Shown: positions 46,501 through 57,328 of the stretch, piece after piece | Numbering within the stretch: the first letter of the stretch is position 1 | Layout: every line of letters starts with the position of its first letter | DNA from: Uranotaenia lowii | Taxonomy: Eukaryota; Arthropoda; Insecta; Diptera; Culicidae | DNA: 64,000 bases | Assembly (NCBI RefSeq): GCF_029784155.1 | Contig: NC_073693.1 | Location: forward strand, 188,845,127-188,909,126 | Reading direction: 5' to 3' | Program-made: the position numbers and the translations under genes | The notes under the pieces: generated by a model | The model's database searches: none | What the model saw: only the letters and a program-made list of their open reading frames with translations | What the model was told of the DNA's origin: nothing

Positions 46501-49500
46501 CCTTGTGCCGTAACATGTGGCGCCCAGTGGATGGGCCTCAGGTGAGTCTCGAAGGGTCGAGACGGAGAAATAGTAGGATGTTGTTCTCGTCTCGAATTGG
46601 GTCAAGAGACGATTTGAGTGAGGACCCTCAAGACACGAGGAGAGGTGGGTAGAGTCGCCTCGAATTCTGTTAAGAGGATGAGCGTGAGAAGGTCTCGAGT
46701 CACGAGGAGAGACGGGTCAAGACGTCTCGAATTGAGGCAAGAGACCGAATGTGGAACTCGAGTCACGAGTAGCGGCGAACGGGCTGCCAACCCGTGAGTC
46801 GTGAATCGTGTCAAAGAATGGATGACGATTGTTGCTGTAGTACGTATAAACGAGTATTTGCCGTGGAGCGCTTTGCGCGAGTATGGTCTTCCCATCACGG
46901 GTATAGCCTTCGTTGCAGGTCCGGATGGGAAATATGGCCAGAGGCCCCAGGTGGACTTTATGGCGTAGGGGTACTTAGTATCATGAGTCGTCCAATTGAA
47001 CCCATGGACCCAGAGTAGCAAACTGGGGGGACGCGGTGGCTCGCCGTGCCTTGGAATGCAATCCGTAAAAAGGATTTACCACCTGGGTGATCAACTAATA
47101 AAAAAAAACTTGTCCATGAATGAATTCGAGAAAATGTAATCTGACCGGGATAGCCAGATATTTTTAAATCTTTAAGGATTTTATAAGAGTTTATACAGAT
47201 TATTTGCTAAATCAATTAAAACTCACATTTCTTTATGCAAATGTTAAGATTTTGCGTAACAAAACGTTTTTTAGTCAATTTCAAATAAACATAATTTTTG
47301 TTAAATCTTTAAATACGAATTAAACACTGCTGCTGTGATTTAATGAAAAGTTTAAATTACAAGTAAATTCCAAGTTTTCAAAAAAAAAAAAAAAAAAAAT
47401 GGTCCACACCTGGCCGTGGGTATACGTCTGGTAAAAGTAAAAAGTATTGTATACTTGAGATTAAAGATCATAGTTCTTTTTGACAAATTTTTGGGAGACA
47501 CCTGATGAAATTTGACATAAATCTAATTCGATATCTAATAAGCAGTTTCAAAAAGCTTAGCATTTGTTTTGTCTAAGATTTCACAGGAACCCAATCACTT
47601 TGATAATAAATGTCCTAGAAGCGATAAGTCATGAAAGGACATCTACTTTTAGCTAATGGTGACATTTTTAAAATCAAAGCGACCTCTACTTAAAGAAGAT
47701 GTTATGTTATCTGATTGAAAATAATCGACTTTAAAACAAGAGGGACATTAAGAAGGAAGAAATAGAAGAAAAATGAAATCATAAATTTTGTATTTCTATG
47801 GAAAACTAAACAGAATATTCGATCGAATATTCGGCCGAATAGTTGAAAAGGTCAATATTCGGTATTCGGCCGTTCGCCGAATACCACTATTCGGTACGTC
47901 TCTATTTTCAACCAAGAAAACACAAGTTAGTTGGAAGTTTCCTGAAAACCAAAGGTAAAATCTACCGTCCCCACTTACCCAATAAAGCGGGGTGAATGAA
48001 GACACCAAGGGTGTCCCGGGTAGCCTGGAATTCCCGGGAATAAAACAAAATTCAGGAATTCCAGAAGTCAATAAAAAGTGCAAAGTTTTTAAAAACATAC
48101 ACAATCTTCATTGAAAAAATGGATCAGATTGAGCAATGAAAATGATAATTCAACTTTTATTTTGGGTCTCGATTTTTATAACTGCTAATTGAATTTTTGA
48201 GGCATTAAAACAGTTTTAAATGTTTTGCAATGTGTATTGGTACCATAAAATTAAAAAAAAAATATATATATATATATGCAGAGAAGTTTTCGTAAGCAGT
48301 AGAGTATTAAAATCTTTATTTTCAATTTTTCCCGGGATCTCGGGAACTCTCGGGAAAAGGATCGTCAGATTTCCCGATTCCCGGGAACGCTAAAATGGCC
48401 GGGAAATGGACACTGTAGACACTAGAACAATTTACGTGATAACTTGGCATCTTGGCATCTATCAAGCTCATCTCTCCAGCATTTTTAAACAACATGTTTT
48501 TCTTCACATTGAACGCAAATTTATCAAAATTGATCCACTGCTGATTATACGAATTACCGTCCCCACTTACCTCGGTATACCTCCTATTCTTTTTATCAAG
48601 CAGTTAACAAGCTTTCGTGGTTTGTTCACATGAAGTGTAGTATAAGAACCAAGGAACATTTATCATTGAAATTTATATTTTTTTGGACTTTCAGTCTCTG
48701 ATGATATTTGAATGAAAATAATCGTTATACAGATTTTCATACAAAATTGAAACTCGTTGCGCTAAATCAGGACTGAGGGAATTCGCCCTTAACCAATTAC
48801 TTATTTAACCATACAAACAATTATACTATATATGAATTTAATTTGTGTGACATGTTCGCCGTGGAAAAAAGAAGATCTCCCATGATTTGTTAGGTTTTAA
48901 GTGGGATAAGCCAGCATAAAATTTACTTCAACCCTTGAATTTATCGAACAGGGTTCTAGAAATAATACCTCAAACTGCAGAAGAATTTTTGAAGGGCTAA
49001 AATCTCATTCATTTGCACGGAGTCACGGAGTTCAAAACTTGTCTAATTTTTCTAAGGTTTAATTTTTGTACTTTGTAGCCAAAACCAAAACGGTGTTGTG
49101 TAAGCATATAACTTTACAGAGAGCCTTTGTATATCCTGGTCATATACGTCCATCGCGAGTGTTTTGTAATTTATGCAATTCAATTGAAGAAGACAGGTAC
49201 CTTTGTACTTACTTGATAGCAACTGGGTATATAACTCCTCCAACTTCAAAACTTCCTTTCTTAAACTGCATCACGGATGTGTTGTTGATACAGGTACCCT
49301 CGGGGAAAATAAGAATTGGTGGGTTGTTGGGGTCCGAAACATGCTCTTTTAGCCTGTAAAATTTATTAACCAGTAGTTATTGAATGAAACGCATCGTTGA
49401 ATTCCCACAATTCTTCATTACCTTCTAGCTACGGCCATTCGATCTTTGGCTTCCGCTCGCTCAAACCAAATGTGAGGAGAAGCCCTTGCTAAAGCACGCT

Positions 49501-51655
49501 GCAGTACCCCCAGAAAACCTCCATGTCGCTGTCCAATCTGAGAGTGATTGTTCATTGGATTACAAGCAATTCGTGATACACAAGTAATGATGGAAATAAC
49601 ATAAATATTTAAGATGAACAAGAATACTACATTCTTCTTTTACTCACCAATGAATAACAGTTATCACACATTAACATTAAGACATCAATAGGGCTCGTAT
49701 GGTTCGCAACGCAGATGCCATTCAATGGACGATTTTCGATGTTATGATAATTGACTACAGATGATAATGCACTCGAAAGGACACCGAAACACTGAATCAG
49801 TACCATTCTCACCATCCATCGCTTGGTGTATCCGTCCGGTATGCAACCGACCAAGGCCGTGCACAATGTCAACCACATGACCTAGATGAGCGAGTGATGG
49901 GTTTCAATAGATGGATTATCGAAAAGGCTATGTACAAATGTTCAATGTGATGTGTGTGCCATATTTATTGTTTCAACCAATGGACGTATTATTCCTCTCC
50001 TTAGTATACTGGATTTGTAGTACAAGAAGTAATAAATACGACAAATTGTTTGAAATTTAATGAGGTTTTCCAGAACACTTGGTCGATATGTTGCAAACTA
50101 AAATTTTCAATTGAAAACTGTCATTTGTCGGAAACTAAAGTAGCTTTTGAAATTGTTGAAAATTATTATTAAAATGAATACCTACAAGATATTCACAGAA
50201 AAATATCAGTTTTTAGATTTATTTTTAAAAAATGAACTTTGTTTCAAATAATAAGCTCTTTTTTTTCTTTTCATTCTTTATGATCGAGGATTACGCAAAT
50301 CGAGTGTATATAACGACCGAGTATAATGGAAAACTTTGTGATATGTTGCCAATTTGCACAAAATGCGTGTTTGTAAATTACTGTGTTCGAGTAGGTCTTA
50401 TGCTTCCTTTGCTGTTGAAACATAAAAAACCGTCTTCATACCCATGAGTGTTGTTGAAGAAGCATCGTTAATCTGTCGGCCAGTGGATTTATTTACAAGA
50501 AATGTCCTTTGAATTGCAACCAATGGAACGCAGTAAGTAATCGATAAAACAGAAATGCATCGGACGTCACAGTTTATTTTCGTAATGGAGTCATTCACGC
50601 TGATAAATTTCTTGCAGAATGAATAATAAAAGGCCAGCAGTGGCGTGGAGTCCTCCACATCTATTACCAAGGAATAGGTGTTATCGGTAGAAAGTATCGC
50701 TATATCAATTGGAGTCGTGTGGTTAGCTACACAGAAGCCACAGTTTTTCGGTTTGTATTCCTTGTTGTGGAAATTTATAACTGCGGATATCGAGCGACAG
50801 ATTATACGGAAAGTGTGTTTGAAAACATACTCGTTCGCTTGCTTGTGAAGCCTGCGATTGGGAATGAATGCCACCACGGCGAAACCAATCACGCAATAAA
50901 GGACCTAGAGGAACAATCGTAGAATTATACACATTTTGTTTAATAATTTTGGTGTAGTCTGTAGATAAGATTGATAAAACAATTAAACTTAAAGCTCACT
51001 TACCCCGACAAAACAAATAAACACTCTACAAGGCATTAGAATCACATAGCGGATGAAGAATCCTATAACCCAGATAACCGTCAATCTAAGCGAGATAAAT
51101 TCGTAGTGCCGATTAGTACGGGTTAGAAGATTCCAATTTTTCAGCTCCTCGGCCTCGAAGCGACTGGTAACTTCATCTTCTATGATTGCTTCCATTCCTG
51201 ATTTCACATAATCCAAACAATTGGACAGCTTAAACTCGAATGATTCATGGTCCTAAAATTAAATTCTTTTAAATGAGTATTGAATTACAGAAAAATTAAA
51301 TAGTACTGTTTACCTCCTCATAATTGGACTCTCGGCTTTTGCTTCTGGCCGCGCCGTCGACCTCTGGTAACAGGATAAGCGATTCTACCCGGCTAATCAC
51401 GGTGTTTCCGCCATTGGTAACCACATTACCATTCTGGTGAGCTTGCTGTTGTTGATGTGGTTTTGTTGTTCGATTGTTGATATCTCCGTTGGTTTTGATT
51501 TCTGCTTCCGCTGGGACCGCGTTGTCATTGTTATTACTGCTTCCGGTGTCATCCGCGTGTGGTAATTTGCCGTCGAGTGCACTATCGTCATTGTCAGAAA
51601 TATTTAGATTAGCATGCTGCTGCTTGCGAGCCGTTTCTATGTTTTGGCGACCATA
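40503..51655 (-). CDS. Gpat4: Glycerol-3-phosphate acyltransferase GPAT3/4 (AGPAT6-like), 5' partial, multi-exon
   Basis: Family role: acylates glycerol-3-phosphate with acyl-CoA to lysophosphatidate at the ER, the entry step to triacylglycerol and phospholipids. Seen: minus-strand exons 51655-51314, 51252-51004, one of 50904-50668 or 49881-49648, 49537-49422, 49353-49213 and 40800-40503 (TGA 40505-40503). Every junction has GT/AG and the phases join (0,0,0,2,2). Using the first alternative exon gives 1383 nt, exactly 461 codons including the stop. Order of motifs: a low-complexity Asn/Gln-rich stretch in exon 51655; the conserved segment KSGMEAIIEDEVT and a membrane segment in exon 51252; NHTxPID (H-x4-D) in the alternative exon; HIWFER in 49537; IFPEGTC and YPVAIK in 49353; FGDAFWNSS and TSWAIVCDVWYLPP in the last exon. 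The N-terminal ~50 residues and start codon were not found and probably lie in an exon upstream, perhaps outside the window. The final intron (49212-40801) holds LINE fragments, foldbacks and a TACCG-ended element. Family call is very secure; exact isoforms are inferred. Confidence 0.93.
41300..43718. repeat. Inverted tandem array of a 535-bp unit, ~13-bp flanking duplication
   Basis: Direct units 41300-41835, 41836-42370 and partial 42371-42497 are followed by inverted partial 42498-42609, full 42610-43144, full 43145-43683 and a 35-bp partial 43684-43718. Copies differ at only a few positions. CTAAGAATTTATT flanks both sides (41287-41299, 43719-43731), as expected of one insertion event. 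Each unit holds a hairpin (41458-41612 in unit 1) closing ATCACATACCA with TGGTATGTGAT, with inner pairs AGCCTACTA/TAGTAGGCT and GTGGTAGAT/ATCTACCAC. No coding frame. It lies inside the last GPAT intron. Confidence 0.9.
43846..44615. mobile_element. 770-bp foldback element
   Basis: Ends TAGAGTGCCCCAAAT and complement TAGACTGCCCCAAAT. The two halves are imperfect complements through almost their whole length, centred near 44230. For example GGTGGTATTCATCA (44200) faces TGATGAATACCACC (44251), and GCAAATCGATTCGAGT faces ACTCGAATCGATTTGC. Sits 115 bp beyond the 535-bp array, in the same GPAT intron. Confidence 0.8.
44740..45325 (+). pseudogene. LINE reverse transcriptase/C-terminal remnant
   Basis: Contains GAGGATTGCCGT, CAAGTCGATGGAGATCAACA and AATCCTTCCAGTTTCATGGT, then CTGCCTGCGAAATATCATCC and the tail TTTTACCACGGCCCTATGCA. 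Matches the order of the copy at 26254-27065 with an internal deletion. Inside the GPAT intron, antisense to GPAT. Confidence 0.75.
45841..47896. mobile_element. TACCG-ended non-autonomous element (ATTCGGCCGAATA family)
   Basis: Left end TACCGAATATTCGGCGCCGA and right-end complement TACCGAATAGTGGTATTCGG. Variants of TATTCGGCCGAATA recur at both ends. The interior holds a GC-rich insertion (46165-47107). No transposase. In the GPAT intron. Confidence 0.6.
46165..47107 (+). mobile_element. GC-rich 943-bp retroposon-like insertion
   Basis: Near-identical ACTTGCCCAT (46155-46164) and ACTTGTCCAT (47108-47117) flank a block far more GC-rich than its host. It ends GATCAACTAATAAAAAAAA, a LINE-like tail. 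From about 46590 to 46790 degenerate repeats of TCGAATT...AAGAG...GAGTCACGAG occur with a ~65-70 bp period. Open frames on both strands show no domain. Confidence 0.6.
48006..48415. mobile_element. hAT-like MITE with TTCCCGGGAA motif
   Basis: Ends CAAGGGTGTCCCGG and complement CAGTGTCCATTTCCCGG. Several copies of TTCCCGGGAA lie near both ends. AGACAC occurs just outside each end, an imperfect duplication. Related TTCCCGG strings occur at about 54790-54985. Confidence 0.5.
48416..49212. other. GPAT intron sequence, nothing recognised
   Basis: Non-coding, AT-rich, between the hAT-like MITE and the FPEGTC exon. Confidence 0.5.
49648..49881 (-). CDS. Gpat4: GPAT alternative exon 4b (NHTSPID version)
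   Basis: 234 nt, 78 codons, phase 0 at both ends, starting VMWLTLCT and ending NCYSL. Acceptor CATCTAG ends at 49882; donor GTGAGT begins at 49647 and is closer to consensus than the donor of exon 4a. Motif I reads VANHTSPIDV, the form usual in animal GPAT3/4, so this copy may be the ancestral-like exon. It is separated from 4a by a 786-nt intron and from the next constitutive exon by 110 nt. Splicing both 4a and 4b together would stay in frame but would duplicate the catalytic motif, which argues for mutually exclusive use. Confidence 0.9.
50668..50904 (-). CDS. Gpat4: GPAT alternative exon 4a (NHTTPID version)
   Basis: 237 nt, 79 codons, phase 0 at both ends, starting VLYCVIGF and ending NTYSL. 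Acceptor is TTCCTCTAG at 50905 and donor is GTAATA from 50667. It encodes the membrane-adjacent segment and acyltransferase motif I as VANHTTPIDI. It aligns residue for residue with the exon at 49881-49648 (VINFHNKEYKP against VVNYHNIENRP; CVANHTTPID against CVANHTSPID) but differs at many positions, so this is an old duplication, not a recent copy. The open frame runs on past the donor to about 50398, so intron retention would give a truncated protein instead. Either alternative joins upstream FVG and downstream IGQRHGG in frame. Confidence 0.88.
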
Positions 51656-51951
51656 CTGTTGATAATCCAGAAATTTGTAAAATAAATCATTTGGCCGAAT
51701 GTTGTTGTTGAAGATCTCTTAAATTTTCATGAGGGAGGGAGCCCTTGAAGCCCACAATAAGTCAATAGGACACCGAAGTAAAAACCTTAAGTCAGTTTAA
51801 ACGCGTTCCCTTATTTTTCCTAAAAAAAAGTTATTGGATTTTTTCATGGAAAATACCGAACTTGTGTCCCTGGAAGGACCTCTGTTAGGGTTTTTAAGCG
51901 TAACTTCAAGACCAATGCTTCTAACCACTTAGCACGGGATCCTCCTCGACG

Positions 51952-53264
51952 TACCGTAAACGGCCCTAATTCTGCGCAGTTAAGGATTTTTCAAATGTTT
52001 TAAGTTATAAAAAAATTACCTTTCAATGAATTTCCTCAAAATTTCGTGTACAGTTGGGCTAACTAACAAACTTAACGGTAAAAATAATGAGAGCTCGATT
52101 ATGGAACAAAAATGTGGACTATTTACAACATTTTGAAAAAAATGCAAGTGGCCCTTATTCTGCGCATGTTTTACGCTTAGTAAAGTATCGTAAATTATGA
52201 AAAAGGCCAATTCAAGCCTTGGATCTTAGATGCTTATGTGACACTTTCTTTCACTATTTCTTACACTTGCTCTATGTTACTTGCAGATGCTTTTCACTGC
52301 AGCTCGCTTGCCAAATATTTGTTGACTGATCATGTTCTTCGCCGGATCTGGTCAAATTAACTTATTCCGTTGGTGTGCAGTGCAGACTATTCCGACATAC
52401 AGAAGAAGTTCCGGAGGGCCACAAAATCGCCCCAGCTGGGGAAACTACGCGCTGCTTCATTTGACTTACTTTCAGTCAGTATCAGTTAGTCAACGAGTGC
52501 GGCGGGTGAACCGAGAGAAGCTTCGCGTAGTTCCCCCAGCTGGGGCGATTTTGTGGCCCACCGGAACTTCTTCTGTATGTCGGAAGAGTTTGTACAGTTG
52601 GAACTGGACGATTAACACGCGAACACGATAGAGAACGCAAATTAAGGTTTTCTTTTTTTGTCGACAAAACATGTAGATCCGAAGAGATTCATAAGAAACT
52701 CCCAACAACAACAACTTCATAAAACTTATTAGAAAACTGTCATTAAAAGCCTCCTAACTCCCTGCATTCAATTTCTTGCAGCTTTAACATCAGTTCTCTC
52801 CGGTGTTTTTCATTCTGTGCATTAGGAACATAAGTAAACAGTTGATGTCAAATTCTGCGCATTGCTTAAATCATTGTTTTGATTTGAAGAACCGTTTTTT
52901 TTCTCAATTTTTTTAGGCAGTCATGTTCAGAATGATTTTATCTTTCACGTAAAGGCATTTCCAATAAGAAAATTGGGTTTAACACTGTTTCATTTGATAA
53001 TTTTGATTTCCTAACACTTAAGCTGTACTGCTAACGGCGGCCATGTTTAAACGTTTGCTTCCTACATTTATTTTGATTTTTTCCATTTCTCGCGAACAAT
53101 TCATCAGGTTTCAAAATAATTGGAAGCATTTTGAAGATAAACAGTAACTGAAGAGATTTAGCTTGTTTTATGGGTATTTTGTTCATCACATCTTGAAATA
53201 TTTCTGTTTGAATATGAAAATGCGCAGAGTTTGGGACTGCGCAGAATTAGGGCCGGTCACGGTA
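51952..53264. mobile_element. TACCGT-ended non-autonomous element (CCCTAATTCTGCGCA family)
   Basis: Left end TACCGTAAACGGCCCTAATT and right-end complement TACCGTGACCGGCCCTAATT, both continuing CTGCGCAGT. The phrase recurs as GGCCCTTATTCTGCGCATG (about 52150), TTCTGCGCATT (about 52856) and TGCGCAGAG (53222). 1313 bp, no transposase. It lies about 300 bp upstream of the first recognised GPAT exon and contains a separate palindrome (52391-52583). Confidence 0.7.
52391..52583. repeat. Palindrome nested in the TACCGT element
   Basis: Arms 52391-52451 and 52523-52583 are almost perfect complements (TCCGACATACAGAAGAAGTT and its partner; also CGCCCCAGCTGGGG in both). Left and right arms encode the same peptide PTYRRSSGGPQNRPSWGNYA on opposite strands, as expected of a foldback. 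GC-richer than its host, so likely a separate insertion. Confidence 0.75.
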
Positions 53265-53269
53265 CTGAG

Positions 53270-55780
53270 GCCTTACACGACGGACCACTTGTCGAGAGCT
53301 GTGGGTCACTTAACCAAAACTTATCAAATTAAATGCAAACTTGTAATTTGATCAGGTACATTGGAGCAAGTGCAAACGGATTTCATTATAATTCTACTTC
53401 ATATCTATTATATGAAATTCTCTTGTAACGGTGTTTGTAGTACTGGTCCTCCGAAATGGCCCAAACGATTCAAATGAAATTATTTTTAGAATATTCTGTA
53501 GACATGCGAATCGGTTTGTATCGAATAAAAATAACCAAAAGTCGCAAGTCATGGCTTCCATTTTTTCGAGATTTTTTTTCCTTTGGCGGGGTTTGTTTTT
53601 CGTCTCCAAGGTCGAGGCGTCGCGAGTAAACGTCGCGAAAGAATAGTAACCATGGCATAGCATACTGATTAGTGAGAACATTTGGGCGCATATTTCTCAA
53701 CCAGGCATACTGTCAATGCACGTGGTGGCGCTATAAAGCGTAGCTGTGATTTTTTTTCTTTTTGATTTCCAGCTCATTTGTACAGCACATATTAATGAGT
53801 GACCTAGATTGATATTTTGCTGATCGAATCTAAACTTTTTTAACAATTTTAAATGGTTTAAAGATTTTGATTTCATGTTAATTATAGCAGCAATTGTTGA
53901 TAAAAAAATATGAATTTAGTACTGATGAATATGAAATAATGATACATAATCCTGAAAATAGAATAAAATATCAACAAAAATAGATCGAAAAATTTTTGGA
54001 ACACTTTCAGATGTACTTAACTGAATATGTATCAAACGCCTTTTAAATTTTTAGAACAACTACAAAATCCGATGAAAATGAACAGACCCTGACAGACCCT
54101 TCAAAATAGGGGATTTATGTATTTGGAGGTCAAAGTCATATAACTTTTTTTTTTGCAACAAAACTGAAAGTTATCAATAAATTAAACCACTTTTTCATTA
54201 CAAAAAGTGAGGATGTGCATTTTCCGGGAAAATTTTCAGTTAAGATAGTACCCACTTCTTATCCCCGGCAACGTGTTTTTCGCGATGGACTCATCGGGTT
54301 TTCAATTCCTCTTCATCTGCACATTTCATAACTATTAGGCACAAATTAAAATTTTTATTTATGGTATTCTTGAAAATTTGCCAGTCGAAAAAAACACAAC
54401 CGTCATCGACGGCGATGGCCACAGCCTGTCATGATCAGCATGCTCTGGAATAATATATCATAGAAAAATAAGTATATCTTAAAAAATCATCAGTTGTCAT
54501 TTGTCGCTTTTCAATTAACCCAAATTTACACTTAAAAAACACTGGAAAAGTCACTTAAAAGAAAAACATAGTCACTTAAAGAAAAACATATGGACGGAAA
54601 AAGGTTGAAAATGCAAAAAATTTGCCATTTCACAAGAATTAATAAGCATAAGCTTGAAAAATCAGTTTAAAATGGTTTTAAAAGTTTATGAAATAAAATT
54701 ATACTGAGGTTGTTGATAAATACTCTTACATTTAGGCTTTTTCAAAAATATTTTTGAAATTCCGTAGAAAAATTTCCAAACATGACAATTATCCCGGTGA
54801 TGTGTTGGAATTCCCGGTTTTTTTTCCGGGGGCAGCGATGTCCTATTGTCTGTATGATCAGTGTTTCTCTTTCTGTTTCATTGGGACTTTTGTGAACGGG
54901 AATAGGACACACTTAGGATACATATTTTTTGTGGCTTCGCTGACGGAGAGACAAAGAAATTCCAAAGTTTTTCTCGGTATTCCCGGTGTGCAAGAAATCC
55001 TGACAATAGTTTCTTTCAAATAACACGCTGCAAGATCTTAATGTTGCCTCATTTTACACTTAGGTACATGGCACTGAGGGCCTTAAAATTAGCAATGAAA
55101 TTATATTCATCAGAACCATAAAATGCACTTTAAATAACTCAATAATATAAACTTTGGAAAATAACTATCTAAAAAGCTTCGTGTACACAGCATGCTTGCA
55201 TAATTAAATGTTAAATAGTTATGAAAATTTGGCAGTTTTATATGGAATGGCATTTAAAATTATTAATTACTCCGTTGTTAGTCATTTGATTCCTTTGAAA
55301 AGTGCTTTAGAATGAAAATTGATTCTTCGTGCTCATCGGAAACTATTTTTTGTATTGGATTTTTGAATCTGGACCATTAAATAATAGTTTTCATCGTCGT
55401 TCCTTTCTGTTTAAAGCATACAATGCAATATTTTCTGTATTTATGTTAAAGACTTAATAAATGATCTAACAGACTTCATTTTTTTGTGATGACAAGTCAA
55501 TTTGTTTGAATTTTCAATCGAATCGCACAAATAAAAGCCACCCAAGACAAACATATCCTCAAATTTTAATTTTAAATCGTCAAAACTGCTTATTGCATAT
55601 TACTTTTAGCTTTGTTGAAAAGCTAAAAATTGTCGCAGCTAACATAAGTCGTAGTAGAAATGATAATCCAAATCGAATATTAAGACATTTTCAATAACCA
55701 TTGTAATCACGTTGGTATTGAGTGATTTTCTTTCATTCATTTACGATAAGCTTTGCCCAAAAAAAGTTGAGTCGTATAGC
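53270..55780. other. No gene recognised
   Basis: AT-rich. The only structured part is about 54790-54985, with TTCCCGGT/ATTCCCGG strings resembling the MITE at 48006. I looked for the missing first GPAT exon here on the minus strand and found no convincing candidate. Confidence 0.35.
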
Positions 55781-55786
55781 AGATTA

Positions 55787-55984
55787 GTCAACTCGTAAAT
55801 TTGTCACCAAAAATTTGAGAATATGCTGATTCGACATTAACTATTTGTGCTATCTATCTTAAGTGAACTGATTTACGATAAATGGGCGGTCCTTCAAATG
55901 GACTGTCAATCCGTTTTCTCTCTTTCTTCCTTTGACCGGTTCATTAAAAGAAAATCTCACCTATAGAGCTATAGCGTGGTTCAT
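55787..55984 (+). repeat. Dispersed repeat, copy 2
   Basis: Second copy of 30163-30355 (GTGAACTGATTTACGATAAA, TTTCTTCCTTTGACCGGTTC, AAATCTCACCTATAGAGCTA). Confidence 0.7.
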
Positions 55985-55989
55985 ATCAA

Positions 55990-56066
55990 CTGATGAGTTG
56001 GCATCGTGGTAAGATATCGGATAGCGAACTCGGGGAACTGGAGTTCAAATCTCGGTCGGGATTTTT
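55990..56066 (+). other. tRNA-like sequence
   Basis: GAGTTGGCATCGTGGTAAGA (A-box-like) and GGAGTTCAAATCTCGG (B-box-like) at tRNA spacing, then a T-rich stretch. Directly follows the dispersed repeat, so both may be parts of one SINE-like unit. Confidence 0.45.
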
Positions 56067-56731
56067 TTTCGTTTTACTAAAATTTCTTAGAATCGTTTAT
56101 TTTGCTTTTTACGGGCAAATCGAATCGTTGGAATCTTATTATTGTAGATATATTGCCTCCACTTGCTATGCTATTTTGGTAAGTTTAATACAATCTTTTC
56201 ATCTGGTATATTTGTTTGAATAATTCTGTTTTTCCCACGATATACCTTATTAAATGTTTGCTGGGGTTTATTAAGCCCGGTTTACAGTTCTTGTGAATGC
56301 GAACGCGAACTCACCACCATATTCCGCAGTGAAATTTCAATTCGGTCATATCTCCAAAATGAGGAACAAGTTTGTTCGATGATAGATAGAAATTGGTTTC
56401 GATCGGATTCGATCGGTAAATGACAGATCATTCAACCAATATTTTGGACGAAACTAGTCGAACCGGTGTTCAAATTCAAATTCATATTTCTCAAAAGATA
56501 CATGTTCTTCTTAAAACATATGCAGCTTTAAAAACAATTGATTTAAAAAAATAATAACCCAAACGCCCCATCAGCTGTGAATACAATGAATTTAAATTAG
56601 AAAAATTTAAGTACTGTAAAAAAGTATTAATCGATCAAGGAGTAACGAACTTTACGAGTGAAAATTTCTCGAAATGCATCGGTTCACTTTTGTTTATTAC
56701 TAGATTAAGAAAATTTTGAAAGTTCACGGAT

Positions 56732-56779
56732 TAGGGATAAATAATCCTAGAGGATTAAAATCCCGTACAAAAAAAAATA
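56732..56779 (+). mobile_element. 48-bp LINE 3'-end insertion
   Basis: The 11-bp duplication AGTTCACGGAT (56721-56731 and 56780-56790) brackets only TAGGGATAAATAATCC, a short spacer, GGATTAAAATCCCGTAC and an A-rich tail. It is the same stem-loop as at 1897 and 34943. One of the shortest clean retroposition events readable by eye. Confidence 0.8.
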
Positions 56780-57328
56780 AGTTCACGGATGTTAAAATGA
56801 AACACATAGCAGAAAAAAATGTAAGGCTGGACTCCAGCAAACATTTTTGTAGTTATATTTTTATGTTGTTTTGATATATGTTCCATATACATTATAGAAA
56901 GATCGTTTGAAAGTTGAAAAAACAGCATTCACATACCAAAGTGGAGGCAATATACATACATTAATTTCATTTCTTTCTTAAACGACGAAGACTACACAAA
57001 TTGGGCGTTATACCTTATTCGTACCTAAGCGCAAGACTTTGCTCTCGTAGCCTTCAAATCGTTGCCAGCGGCAGTATTTTCCAGTCCTCTCGTTGATCAA
57101 TATTGATAAATTTCATCTGATTTTTAGCCATCTGGATGCACTGCTGGTTGCAGAGAGAACATGACGATGATTTTCTCACTTGAAGCCCGCGTGGGAGCAA
57201 AATCATTTCAAAATTTACAAACATGACGGACTTTCGATCATATCCTGACTGACTTCAGACTTCAGACGACATTTTATACAATCTTTTCATTATGCAATTG
57301 CGATTCGCAAAACCATTGTAAATGGCTT

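Noticed and set aside
50398..50667. Open frame continuing past the donor of GPAT exon 4a
   Set aside because: No similarity to GPAT after the donor; the next constitutive exon joins correctly at the donor, so this is intron.
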